From positions 1 through 34,812 of IMG/VR virus record IMGVR_UViG_3300028654_000043: DNA of 34,812 bases; one strand, 5' to 3'. The notes below the pieces were generated by a model. The model did no database searches. It worked only from the letters and a program-made list of their open reading frames with translations, and was not told the DNA's origin. This DNA comes from a virus. A program made the position numbers and the translations under genes. Positions 15,352-24,100 of this stretch are shown piece by piece (position 1 is the stretch's first letter; the number at the start of each line of letters is the position of its first letter).

Positions 15352-15355
15352 CCTT

Positions 15356-15643
15356 TTAAAGCTTTTTGAAAAAATTCAACAGCTTAGTATACCAAGGGGT
15401 ATACGGGGCTGGCTTGAGGTTAAAATTTTCAAGTTTGATATACGCATCGTCAAATTTGGTATTAAAATCATTAACTTCTGAAATGCCAGGCACGCAAGAT
15501 TCACCAGAATTGTAAATTCCCGCTACAAACCCAGTGGATGCATCGGGCTTATACGGCACTGTCGTTACGTCTCCAGTCTTGAGCTTCCTCTTAAGAACCT
15601 TCTTAGATTTGCCTTTTCCTTTTCCGTTATACTTCTTTGCCAT
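15356..15643 (-). CDS. Small hypothetical protein with basic N-terminus
   Basis: A 95-residue protein. The first ~25 residues are strongly basic and Gly/Lys-rich (KKYNGKGKGKSKKVLKRKLK), suggesting nucleic-acid contact. The rest contains TGFVAGIYNSGESCVPG and an aromatic, Pro-rich end (PYTPWYTKLLNFFKKL). There is no known domain. The ATG follows AAGGAGTAAAT, an SD formed by the last codons of the upstream recombinase gene. The structured RNA begins 4 nt after the stop codon, so this gene and the RNA probably share a transcript. The basic tail next to an RNA element invites the idea of an RNA partner; that is speculation. Confidence 0.6.
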   Translation of the reverse strand: MAKKYNGKGKGKSKKVLKRKLKTGDVTTVPYKPDASTGFVAGIYNSGESCVPGISEVNDFNTKFDDAYIKLENFNLKPAPYTPWYTKLLNFFKKL

Positions 15644-15645
15644 AT

Positions 15646-16692
15646 TTACTCCTTATCGTCCAACTTACGGACTTCTTCTAAAATTGCCTTGTAAAGTTCT
15701 GGATTATCTCGAATTGCTAGGGCACATTCCTTCTTGCCATTGAAAGACTGTCCACCAAAATTGTAGGTACGATTATTTGGGGTGTTTATCACTCCGGTAT
15801 TCTTACCAAGCCAGAAAACTTCTTCATGTTGATTAATGATACCATGATCGTAAGACAAAGTAAATACTCCAGCACGACCAGAGGGGCCGATAGAAGATTC
15901 TTCCATCTTAACGTAAATTTTGTGGCCATTTAGCAATTTATTGCCCCTTGCATCAGTTGCATCATCTTCAAAAGTTTTACCTTCAAGATTTGCCTTATCC
16001 TCTGCTGCTCCAGCCTTTTTTAGCGAGATAAAATATTCAAAAGCATGACGTACAGCAAAACTAGCTTGCATTTTAGTCTTAGGGCCATATTGACCGGCAT
16101 CAAAATTGGCCCGCATTTGAGCTGTTCCAATAAGCAGGATCTTATTCCTTTTGCAAAAAGGGACCAATTTAGAAAATCCAGCTTGCAAAGTAAGGGCTGA
16201 ATCTCCCATAAGATGATTGGCAACTGAATCTGCGTCTTTACGCTTATTACCCTGTACGTTAGTGATAGAATCAATAACTATCATTCTAAGAGGCATTCCA
16301 TCTTGGACCAATGCTTTGATAGAATTTTCTACTCGGTCAAAAATTTCTACGGGATCAGAAGTGTCATAAATAACAAGACGTTCTTTGTCAACGCCAGTAA
16401 ATACTGGACTGAAGCTGCCCCTAATCTCTGTATTAAAATAAATAGCAATTCCTTCCGGATCTCGCTTGTGCATTTCGCCAATAAGACTATAGCAAGATAG
16501 ACTTTTCCCAGCCTTAGGTTCACTAAAAAACAAAACAGAAGCATTCTTTGGAATTCCATGACTACTATTAGAAAAAATCCAATTAAAATAGGGACTTGGC
16601 GTGTAAAGACAATTTTCAGGTGCAAACGGATCATATTTAAAATCTACTGCATCGTCATACGCTTTCAATTCTTTCATCCATTTATTGGCCAT
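15646..16692 (-). CDS. uvsX: RecA/UvsX-like recombinase
   Basis: A 348-residue strand-exchange protein of the RecA/UvsX family. The start at ATG 16692 (MANKWMKEL) is preferred because TTAGGAGAAAAA precedes it; an ATG 18 nt earlier would overlap that SD. Walker A is SEPKAGKS, with Ser in place of the first Gly, and Walker B is MIVIDSITNVQG. The segment ILLIGTAQMRANFDAGQYGPKTK matches the DNA-binding L2/motif 3 region of UvsX. In T4-like replication UvsX loads on ssDNA with a mediator and drives recombination-dependent replication. Here the 169-residue gene and the SSB gene directly upstream fit that pathway. It lies 2 nt from the next small gene. Confidence 0.85.
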   Translation of the reverse strand: MANKWMKELKAYDDAVDFKYDPFAPENCLYTPSPYFNWIFSNSSHGIPKNASVLFFSEPKAGKSLSCYSLIGEMHKRDPEGIAIYFNTEIRGSFSPVFTGVDKERLVIYDTSDPVEIFDRVENSIKALVQDGMPLRMIVIDSITNVQGNKRKDADSVANHLMGDSALTLQAGFSKLVPFCKRNKILLIGTAQMRANFDAGQYGPKTKMQASFAVRHAFEYFISLKKAGAAEDKANLEGKTFEDDATDARGNKLLNGHKIYVKMEESSIGPSGRAGVFTLSYDHGIINQHEEVFWLGKNTGVINTPNNRTYNFGGQSFNGKKECALAIRDNPELYKAILEEVRKLDDKE

Positions 16693-16709
16693 TTTTTCTC
16701 CTAAAATCA

Positions 16710-17219
16710 TTAATATAGATTTGTTCCAGAAAGTCCACTTCTGATAATTAAATCCATTCTTTTTTTCATGTAAGCACAGACACGTTCCATAACCTTAACC
16801 TTGCCATCGAAATTGCTTTCCAGTGCCTTAAGTTGTGCAATTCTATCTAATGCTGCACAATATTCTTCATCTCTAATCATGAAAGCCTTTCTTAGGTCTG
16901 CGTTGTCTTGCGTTTTAGGCTTATCTTTCATAAATTCTGGATACTTATCCAATAGAACATTTGCTTTTGCCTGTTCTAAAGCCTTCTCTGCCATCATTAA
17001 ATTGTATCCAATAGATGATAAGTATCTTTTTAAGTCTCTGTATGCTTCATTATAACAATGCTCCAAGTCAGAGTAAGTAGAGGGATTTACAGTTTTAGCT
17101 TCAATAAGCCTACTCTCTGCAAATCTAACATTGGACATATCCATTTTTAATGCGGGAGATCCCCCAAAAGGGGGAATCTCCAGGATATGATTGCTTGGTA
17201 ATGTAACGTTTTCGCTCAT
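16710..17219 (-). CDS. Helical hypothetical protein between SSB and UvsX
   Basis: A 169-residue protein, mostly alpha-helical. An antiparallel coiled coil is likely from NPSTYSDLEHCYNEAY through MMAEKALEQAKANVLLDKY and again from LDRIAQLKALESNFDGKVKVM. The N-terminus (LEIPPFGGSPALKMDMSN) is extended. The ATG directly abuts the SSB stop, so it is translationally coupled to SSB, and UvsX follows after 17 nt. This order and a small helical product match what would be expected of a recombination mediator (UvsY analogue). However, I see no sequence motif of UvsY, so the function is inferred from position only. Confidence 0.6.
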   Translation of the reverse strand: MSENVTLPSNHILEIPPFGGSPALKMDMSNVRFAESRLIEAKTVNPSTYSDLEHCYNEAYRDLKRYLSSIGYNLMMAEKALEQAKANVLLDKYPEFMKDKPKTQDNADLRKAFMIRDEEYCAALDRIAQLKALESNFDGKVKVMERVCAYMKKRMDLIIRSGLSGTNLY

Positions 17220-18287
17220 TTACAGACCAAGGTTCTTGAGGAACTCCTCGTCAGTTTGCTCAGAAACCGCTTGTGCAGTAGTCTTGGGCGCTGCTGAAGG
17301 AGCCGGTGCTGCAGGGGTCGGGGTCGCGACCTGAACAGCTGCCACTGGCGTCGTAGTCACTACTTCTGGCGTTTGAGGGCTCGCCGCAGGAGCCGTCGTA
17401 CTCTGGACAGTCTGGCTTGGTGCTGCCTGAGTAGGAGCCGGTTCATCGTCGCCTTCTAGGCCGCTATCATCCTGTTCAACCGGCTCATTTACATGTGCCT
17501 TAGAATCGAAGATATCGTCAACAGCCTTTTCTCCTTCTCGAACAATACGGGCAACCTGTTCCTCTGAAAGCTTCCTGAAGAGTGTATCAAGGCGAGCCGC
17601 TTCCTTATAAGTGAACTTGCCATCTTTAGAGATAGAGAAGCAACGCTTAGCCACATCCTCAGTGATAGTATGAACGACATCTTGCTCAACTTCACCAACG
17701 TTAGGAATGGTCATCTTCTTCTTGTAAACACTCACGGAATAGAGGGTATCTCGACCGGCTCCAGATCGGGTGAACACAAAATAACGACCAGATTCGGGGT
17801 CCAAAGGCTCAACACCTTGGTCACGAAGCTTCTTGATAACAGTATCAAGAGCTAGCTTAGCCTTGTGACGAATCTTGAGAATTCCAATATTACCCTGAAG
17901 ATCGATAACATTCAGATAGTGATTAGCGTCAAGATTATATCGAGATTTCTGGCCACCAGCAAATTCTTGCAACTTTGTAACCAAAGCATCGTTCCCGACC
18001 TCTTTAGCTTGCTCAATTTTAGCCTTGATATCGTTGATACGATCCAAAGCTGCATCGCGCACCTCGACCATCTTGGTCTTGCCATTCTTGATCTCAGGAC
18101 TAAGAAAAGTCCTCATCTCATTCTTTGAGTTACGATATCCATAATGAACCTTATGGTAAAAGCTCCATCGACCTTCTTCTTGAAGATCTCCAATAGGAGG
18201 AAGGATACGATAAACATTATCTCCATCCTTAATTTTAAACCAATTGCGCTTTCCGCCGCCATAATTTGCTTTACCGAATCCGTTCAT
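17220..18287 (-). CDS. Single-stranded DNA-binding protein, phage type
   Basis: A 355-residue SSB of the phage gp32-like type. The N-terminal part has the hallmark FKIKDGDNVYRILPPIGD (17-34), a block found at the start of OB-fold phage SSBs, then WSFYHKVHYGY. The core up to ~residue 265 holds aromatic strands (SGRYFVFTRSG, LYSVSVYKKK). Residues ~270-340 are a long Ala/Pro/Thr/Val-rich, presumably disordered linker. The chain ends in an acidic tip DEEFLKNLGL that should recruit other replication proteins. It coats ssDNA at the fork and for UvsX. The ATG has AAGGAGTAACAA upstream. The linker codes for many repeats of A, P and T with a high local GC content. Confidence 0.75.
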   Translation of the reverse strand: MNGFGKANYGGGKRNWFKIKDGDNVYRILPPIGDLQEEGRWSFYHKVHYGYRNSKNEMRTFLSPEIKNGKTKMVEVRDAALDRINDIKAKIEQAKEVGNDALVTKLQEFAGGQKSRYNLDANHYLNVIDLQGNIGILKIRHKAKLALDTVIKKLRDQGVEPLDPESGRYFVFTRSGAGRDTLYSVSVYKKKMTIPNVGEVEQDVVHTITEDVAKRCFSISKDGKFTYKEAARLDTLFRKLSEEQVARIVREGEKAVDDIFDSKAHVNEPVEQDDSGLEGDDEPAPTQAAPSQTVQSTTAPAASPQTPEVVTTTPVAAVQVATPTPAAPAPSAAPKTTAQAVSEQTDEEFLKNLGL

Positions 18288-18297
18288 TTGTTACTCC

Positions 18298-19071
18298 TTA
18301 TTTTTTAAGTGAATCGCTAATAGTTTTCAAAGCATTTTCTACATTTTCATTTGTCGGATCTTTTACAAAGATAACGCCTTCTGTGCTTTTAGCAAGCTTG
18401 GAAGTCTTACCCGCAGATACAATGAAAATCCTTTTACTCAGTCTCTCAAGATCCTTCGCCACTGTCAAGGCAAATTTATCATCGCCAGAAGGAAGCAAGA
18501 TGGGAGTAAATTTTGCAGCGTGCTCTCTCTTAATAGCCACATCAACAAGGTTATGTACGGCTTGAATTCCAACCACTTCTCCGCCAACCTGTTCTGTAAC
18601 AGCACGTTTAACCAAAGTCAAAAAGTCTTCTTTGGAACCGATATTTCCTGCATATTCCTGACGAAAAATAAGCTGTGGATATACAACGATATCCAGACTA
18701 GAAGCCTTATCTTCTAGATAACGACCCAAAACATCAAAGATATTAGACATTCCCTCTTTGCCTAGGTAAAGAGAGGGAGAAACCTTATCAACCAAGCCCT
18801 TGTAAAAGGATTCTGGATTGTCACTAAAACATTTATAGTTTTCAACGGCAACCGAGGAAAAAGCGTCTCGCTTATCGCCCACCACCACAATAAAGGCGGC
18901 AGATTGCAGAAGTTCTGCGACATAATCGCGTCTAAGGCGCTTCATAGACTCAATAGCCTGATTCTTTCGACCACGACGCCCTGTCATGGTCTCAACCGGT
19001 CCAGAATCTACATCCTCATTTACATATGGATACACTTTCTTGATTTCTTCTAGTACTTTACTTAGTGACAT
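18298..19071 (-). CDS. Hypothetical protein upstream of SSB
   Basis: A 257-residue protein from the ATG at 19071 (MSLSKVLEEIKKVYPYV), chosen because AAGGAGAAACA precedes it; an ATG 27 codons upstream lacks a site and would overlap the neighbour more. The fold seems alpha/beta: strand-rich pieces AAFIVVVGDKRD, DIVVYPQLIF, KRIFIVSAGKTS and GVIFVKDP alternate with helices, compatible with a Rossmann-like or toprim-like layout. There is no P-loop, and the basic patch GRRGRKNQ near the N-terminus may touch nucleic acid. I do not recognise the family. It precedes SSB and UvsX and is probably a replication or recombination accessory protein. Confidence 0.6.
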   Translation of the reverse strand: MSLSKVLEEIKKVYPYVNEDVDSGPVETMTGRRGRKNQAIESMKRLRRDYVAELLQSAAFIVVVGDKRDAFSSVAVENYKCFSDNPESFYKGLVDKVSPSLYLGKEGMSNIFDVLGRYLEDKASSLDIVVYPQLIFRQEYAGNIGSKEDFLTLVKRAVTEQVGGEVVGIQAVHNLVDVAIKREHAAKFTPILLPSGDDKFALTVAKDLERLSKRIFIVSAGKTSKLAKSTEGVIFVKDPTNENVENALKTISDSLKK

Positions 19072-19333
19072 TGTTTCTCCTTGCAAAATAGGCCTCAAAT
19101 TCATCGATGGACTTAAAGCTATTCTCAAAAGCTTTAGCGTCTTCTCGGCCATAATATGTGTCTTGAAAACTTCTATGTAGTATCATCTTACCATCTTTGG
19201 AGGTAAATTCAACGAAAATTCTTTCGCTAGCTTCATTTTTAATGACTTTTACGGTAAGTTCTTTGTCGAGCTTCTTCTTTCTTAGAACCTTGTTATCTAA
19301 ACTTGGCTGTAGACGTTGTTCTCTTGTTATCAT
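19058..19333 (-). CDS. Small basic hypothetical protein
   Basis: A 91-residue protein with a basic N-terminal third (KVLRKKKLDKELTVKVIKNE), a beta-rich middle (RIFVEFTSKDGKMILHRSFQ) and a helical end (DAKAFENSFKSIDEFEAYFARR). No domain is recognised. The upstream SD is weak (CGGGTAACAA). It overlaps the next gene's chosen start by 14 nt. It lies between the HNH/protease cassette and the SSB group, so it marks the cassette's downstream boundary. Confidence 0.55.
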   Translation of the reverse strand: MITREQRLQPSLDNKVLRKKKLDKELTVKVIKNEASERIFVEFTSKDGKMILHRSFQDTYYGREDAKAFENSFKSIDEFEAYFARRNNVTK

Positions 19334-19343
19334 TTGTTACCCG

Positions 19344-19736
19344 TTACGTATTGGTACGTATAAATTTTTTTATTATTTTCAAAAATTCCGATATACTGTA
19401 GTCTTTTTTAAGGAAATTGCAAATATAGCAGCACGGTAAACAATTATCTTTTTCGTATCCCAAATTATTATTTGCTCTATCTATTCCATTCATCTTTGCG
19501 GTGGCCCTATCTACGGTTACTTGAAGTCGATCTTTATGTTCGTGTTTTCGTTTGCCGGTGGCGTCCAAATACATATTGCTAATTTTTGGTTTTGCATTAC
19601 AATAATAACAATTTAGACTTACTATATCAACAAACTCTTCTTTAGTTAAACGAAATGTTCTTCCCATTCTCTTAGCATTTATTTTGTATCTATCGAAATT
19701 TCTCTTGTAAGTTACATATCCTTGTTCTTTTTTCAT
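19344..19736 (-). CDS. HNH endonuclease, CYYCNA-type
   Basis: A 130-residue HNH-type nuclease. It has CYYCNAKP and then NGIDRANNNLGYEKDNCLPCCYICNFLKK, where the paired Cys-x-x-Cys units bind zinc and the N-G-I-D-R block is the active-site strand. The N-terminal part (YKRNFDRYKINAKRMGRTFRLTKEEF) is basic and helical. The same C-terminal module occurs in the 232-residue gene at 20488-21186, so the two are paralogues flanking a protease gene. The ATG abuts the protease stop with no SD, so translation likely relies on re-initiation. It probably acts as a mobile homing nuclease. Confidence 0.8.
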   Translation of the reverse strand: MKKEQGYVTYKRNFDRYKINAKRMGRTFRLTKEEFVDIVSLNCYYCNAKPKISNMYLDATGKRKHEHKDRLQVTVDRATAKMNGIDRANNNLGYEKDNCLPCCYICNFLKKDYSISEFLKIIKKFIRTNT

Positions 19737-20495
19737 TTATTTTAATATATCACATTTGTTTTCATTTTGAAATAAAATTTTACCAGTGGCTACGGCAGTA
19801 CTTTGTGAAGTGCCGCTAGCCTGTAAACCAAATCCAATTACTTTTTCTCCAATCTCCCAACGACTTATGACTCTTCCATAATTAGAGACTCTGGCTACGG
19901 TACCGTCCCTGTTCAGCATTCCAACGGAAATCACCCTAGGATCATATGAAGATGGGTAGTGTCTGCGAAAAGGAAAGTCTAAATCTAATCCCTCGTTACC
20001 TGCGGCTGTAACAAAGGTACCACCACGGTCCAAAAAGCTAATCACAGCGATTCTTTCCTCTAAAGAAGGCGTATAACCGCCAGCGCTATAATTGATATAT
20101 TTGGCTCCTATAGAAGTGGCGTAATTGATTGCATCTATAGTACTTCTCAGGGTATCTCTACTTCTATCTTTTCTGTAAAATTTCAGTACAACGATGCAAT
20201 AGTTAATACCATGTGTATAATTATCTATAACTCCCACAATATTTGTACCATGACCAATGGTGTCCAGGGGAATCAGATCTTGCGTATGGTATGTGTTAGT
20301 GAAGATATTCTCTCCAGAATAATCTCGATGACCAGTTTGACACAATTTAGCGTCCAAACCCCTATCATCAAAACCAAAACCTGTATCTATCACTGCTACC
20401 TTGACAGGGTTACATTGTGCGTATAATATATTTAAATTTAAAACAACAAATAATAATGCAATTAACCGTGTTATATCTTTTGTTTTTTTAACCAT
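19737..20495 (-). CDS. Secreted subtilisin-like serine protease (S8), no propeptide
   Basis: A 252-residue subtilase with a complete catalytic set: Asp37 in VAVIDTGFG, His82 in GHGTNIVGV, oxyanion Asn167 in TAAGNEG, and Ser230 in SGTSQSTAVATG. The N-terminus (MVKKTKDITRLIALLFVVLN) is a signal peptide, basic then hydrophobic, with likely cleavage after LYA26. The catalytic domain starts almost at once, leaving no room for an I9 inhibitor propeptide, which is unusual. It has no SD; the ATG overlaps the end of the upstream HNH gene by 8 nt and sits in an A-rich run. Related HNH genes flank it on both sides, so it looks like cargo of a mobile cassette. The substrate is unknown; it could act on host envelope proteins or in the periplasm. 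Confidence 0.85.
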   Translation of the reverse strand: MVKKTKDITRLIALLFVVLNLNILYAQCNPVKVAVIDTGFGFDDRGLDAKLCQTGHRDYSGENIFTNTYHTQDLIPLDTIGHGTNIVGVIDNYTHGINYCIVVLKFYRKDRSRDTLRSTIDAINYATSIGAKYINYSAGGYTPSLEERIAVISFLDRGGTFVTAAGNEGLDLDFPFRRHYPSSYDPRVISVGMLNRDGTVARVSNYGRVISRWEIGEKVIGFGLQASGTSQSTAVATGKILFQNENKCDILK

Positions 20496-21186
20496 TTTTA
20501 TTTTTATATATAGTGTTGATTTTATTTAAAAATTCTTCTTCATCTATATCTTGTTTCATAAAGTTGCATGGAGCACAGCAAGGAACACATCTATTTAATT
20601 CATAATTATCAGAATTATTTTTTCTATCTATACCATTTACTAAAATTTTACGATCTATAGGAATATTATCTATTTTTTCTTGAGAAGTCAACGGTATTCG
20701 GACTGGAGATGCGTTGCAATAGTAGCAATTTTTAGAGATCAATATTTTAAATTGTTTAAAAGTTAACTTGAATTTCAAATTTCTCTTCTTGGCAGCATAT
20801 TTGTACATTTTATATCTAGCCCTATACTGATTTTTCTCTAAATTTTTTCTACGTAAACAGCCACAGGAATTTATGTTCATAGACATCAATACATCATATC
20901 TTACCGGCCTTTCGGCACCACACCTACATTTACAGTTATAAAATGTTATTTTATCTCCTCTTCCCGCATAAGATATTACTGTTAGTAGTCCTATTTTTCT
21001 ACCTATCATAGATTCACGTATAGTATTGGTTTTATTAATTTTTAGATATCTATCCATACGTTTATTGATAGAATCTAAACTCCTTTTGAGCTTTATGGCC
21101 ATTTCTTTGCGAGTCATGATCGTAAAATTATCTTTTAAAAATTGATCTTGCTCTTCTGACCATGGATTTTTTATACGTCCGTCCAT
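20488..21186 (-). CDS. HNH endonuclease with HTH and zinc-finger N-terminus
   Basis: A 232-residue homing-type nuclease in three parts. An N-terminal helix-turn-helix (WSEEQDQFLKDNF, then TRKEMAIKLKRSLDSINKRM) resembles the SANT/Myb-like DNA-binding modules of homing enzymes. A Cys-rich segment (CKCRCGAERPV and NSCGCLRRK) should bind zinc. The C-terminal HNH unit has CYYCNASP and NGIDRKNNSDNY...RCVPCCAPCNFMK. The last unit is shared with the smaller nuclease at 19344-19736. The ATG follows GGAAGGATAAT, provided by the end of the DnaE gene, 1 nt after its stop. It overlaps the subtilase start by 8 nt. Confidence 0.85.
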   Translation of the reverse strand: MDGRIKNPWSEEQDQFLKDNFTIMTRKEMAIKLKRSLDSINKRMDRYLKINKTNTIRESMIGRKIGLLTVISYAGRGDKITFYNCKCRCGAERPVRYDVLMSMNINSCGCLRRKNLEKNQYRARYKMYKYAAKKRNLKFKLTFKQFKILISKNCYYCNASPVRIPLTSQEKIDNIPIDRKILVNGIDRKNNSDNYELNRCVPCCAPCNFMKQDIDEEEFLNKINTIYKNKNG

Positions 21187-21187
21187 A

Positions 21188-24100
21188 TTATCCTTCCACC
21201 ACTATCTCTATGATATTCATATCTTTTTTACCAACCCTTTTTCTCATAAAAACTGTAGCAATACATCCTTTTTTGAATTCTTTGGGATATACAAGCTCTC
21301 CAGTGTTATAATCTGGCCACAAAACTCTTTCGATAGTATCGCTACCACTATCTAAGATTGTCTTCAGCGCCCTTTTGGTGGGGTTATTTTTGGGATATGA
21401 AAATTCCTTAGCTTCTACAACAAAACATGTCGATGCTACATAGATATCTTTTTGTAATGACTCTCCGGATATATCATCTAATCGTTTCAGACGTTCTCCG
21501 TCAATCAGCAGAGTATCATATCCGCGAGAGCTTGTTACGGTAGACTGTGCTTTGGTAGGATCAGAACTTAGGACTTTAGAATACTTCTTTCCAAGACCAT
21601 ACAAATCTACCGGCAGGCTGGGCAATACCGATTTTCTCATGGCGGCATCTTTAACAGGATGCAAATTGACGTATTCTTCTGGAATCTTACCGTCTTTTGG
21701 CTGTGTTGCTCTGATCTTTTTACCTTCTTTTTCTGCCTTAGCCAGCTTATTTTTAAAGTTTTTGCGTTCTACAGCATCTTCGTAAAGCTTCAACTTTTCC
21801 AGCAAATTGATCTTTGGAGGAAATAGACTATCCAAAAGGCCTACATGTATCAGTTTATGCGATAGAGAATTTCCAGCAACCTCTTTATCTACAAAATCTT
21901 GAATGTCTTTGTAGGGTCTTCCAGCTACGATGGGCTCGATAGTAGCCTCTCCAATACCTCTGATAACGCCAAGCTTCGAGCGAATTTTCTCATTGGAATA
22001 GTCTACAACCATAGTGTCGCTGGATAAATTGATGTCTGGTGGAGAAATGAACTCTTTAACATAAGGCCAAAAAGTTCCGGTGATTTCTTTTTCATCGGCA
22101 TTGGTCAATACGGCAGCCCACCATTCCAATGGATAGTAATGCTTGAGAAACATGCAGGCATAAGTGATCATGGCATATTCTACAGCATGAATGATGGAAA
22201 ATCCGTATCTACCGAAAGTAACCATTCGTTCCCAGATGGATTCTGCAGTTTCTTCGGAAACTTTATTTTTGGCACTTTTGATGAAATCAGGTTTCATATC
22301 CATGAGTTCTTTCATCTTTTTCTTGGCCATGTTCTTACGAAGTTTTTCTGCCTTTTCACCAGGAAATCCGGCTAAGTCACGAGCTATCTTGTTGAGTTGT
22401 TCCTGAAATACGATAATTCCGTAAGTTTCTGGCAGCAATTCAGCAAGTTCTACAATGTCTGGTGTAGACTCGCCACGCCTTCTCAAGATATATTCTTGGA
22501 CCATGTTTCGCCCGGTCTTTTCGTCAATGAAGTCCATAGGACCGGGACGGACCAGAGCTTGAATGGTAGCGATATCCATGATGTTTTTGGGCAAAATCTC
22601 TATAACGTTCGGAATCATTGATTTGGTGTTGATTTGGAAAAGAGTCTCACAAGCTCCGCCCCAGACGCTCTTAAATACTTCCGGAACTTCAGGAAGATCC
22701 CAAACATAGGCGAGTTCATTGTTGTGGGTAAAATATCCAACCGTATTTTTCTCATTATTCTTTTTATTGATTAAATCAAGGCATACGCGCACATCTCGCA
22801 ACTGATGGATAACTAGAAAGTCATATTTGATAAGACCGGCAGATTCGCATTCTTTAGCCTCATATTGAGTAACGTTGCCATCTTTTACCGGAACGATATC
22901 TTTAATCGGAATGTCACTCAAAACAAAAGCAGAAGCGTGTCGAGAAAATGATCTGGTTAAACCCATGGCTTTACTAACAATATCCCATTCTTCTGGCCTT
23001 TCTTGGGCATATTTTTGTAAATCATCAGATAATTCTACCAATCCGGGAATATGCTCGCCATCGCTATCTTCGTAACCAAATACGAACTGATGGTCATTTA
23101 CGCCCTGTGGTGGCGTTGGAAGGCCCGTACTGAACGTTTCTATAGCAGCCTCTACCTTACCATTAAAATATCTATTGGTGTCCTTTATGGCACTTTTAAG
23201 ACGTATTGTGGTGCGCGTGGATATCTGCGCCGCCTTACTTCCATAACGGCCATATAGATACCCAGAATGGCCGTCTTCTCCCACCAAAAGTTCGCGTGAT
23301 TCAAGGTCTACATCAATATCAGGAAGTTCTTTAGTCATGATACGATCCATAGAGAAGAAGCGAGTGAATGGCAAATCGTATTTAAATGGATTAACTTGAG
23401 TAATTCCCAATAGATAACAGAATAAACTACCGCCAGCGCTACCACGACCAGGACCGGCCAAAAGACCATTTTCCTTGTAGAAATTCAGAACATCTCTAAT
23501 AGGAAGAAAATATGGAGTCAAATCTTTTACTGGATTTTTTGCAATAACTTCAAGTTCTTCCCTAAGTCTAGCGGCATATCTGGGGTCGTCCCATCGCATA
23601 CGACCATTTTCTTTAATGATCTGCATCGCTTGCTTAATAGGTTCCGGTCCAGAATCAGCTAAACGCCAGTCATATTTGAGTTCTAGTTTATCGTAGCGCT
23701 TACAAAACAACTCCTGGTTGTCAGTTATGCTTGAAATTAAACTGTCACTTAGTTCCATCGCCTCTTTTAGGTATGTTGTCATTTCTTCCGATGACTTCAT
23801 GTAAAGGTTAGGCTGAAGTTTATTGGTTCCCTCTTGTCGCATCGTTTGAACGACCTTATCCTCTTTTTTGGCGTAATATGCGTAATCACTAACCAAAATA
23901 GGAACATTATATTTTTGCGCTAGGGTTAAAAGCAATTTATTGACTTTTAGAAGAATATCTCCGCCTGGCAACGGCAGAAACCCCTTATGAAGCTTTACGG
24001 AGGCGATATCGCTATTGATTTCTTTGTTTACATTGTTGGAGAAAATAGACTTTAATGTGGTATGGCCAGAACGCTCTGTCAAATCTAAGGCCTTAAATCT

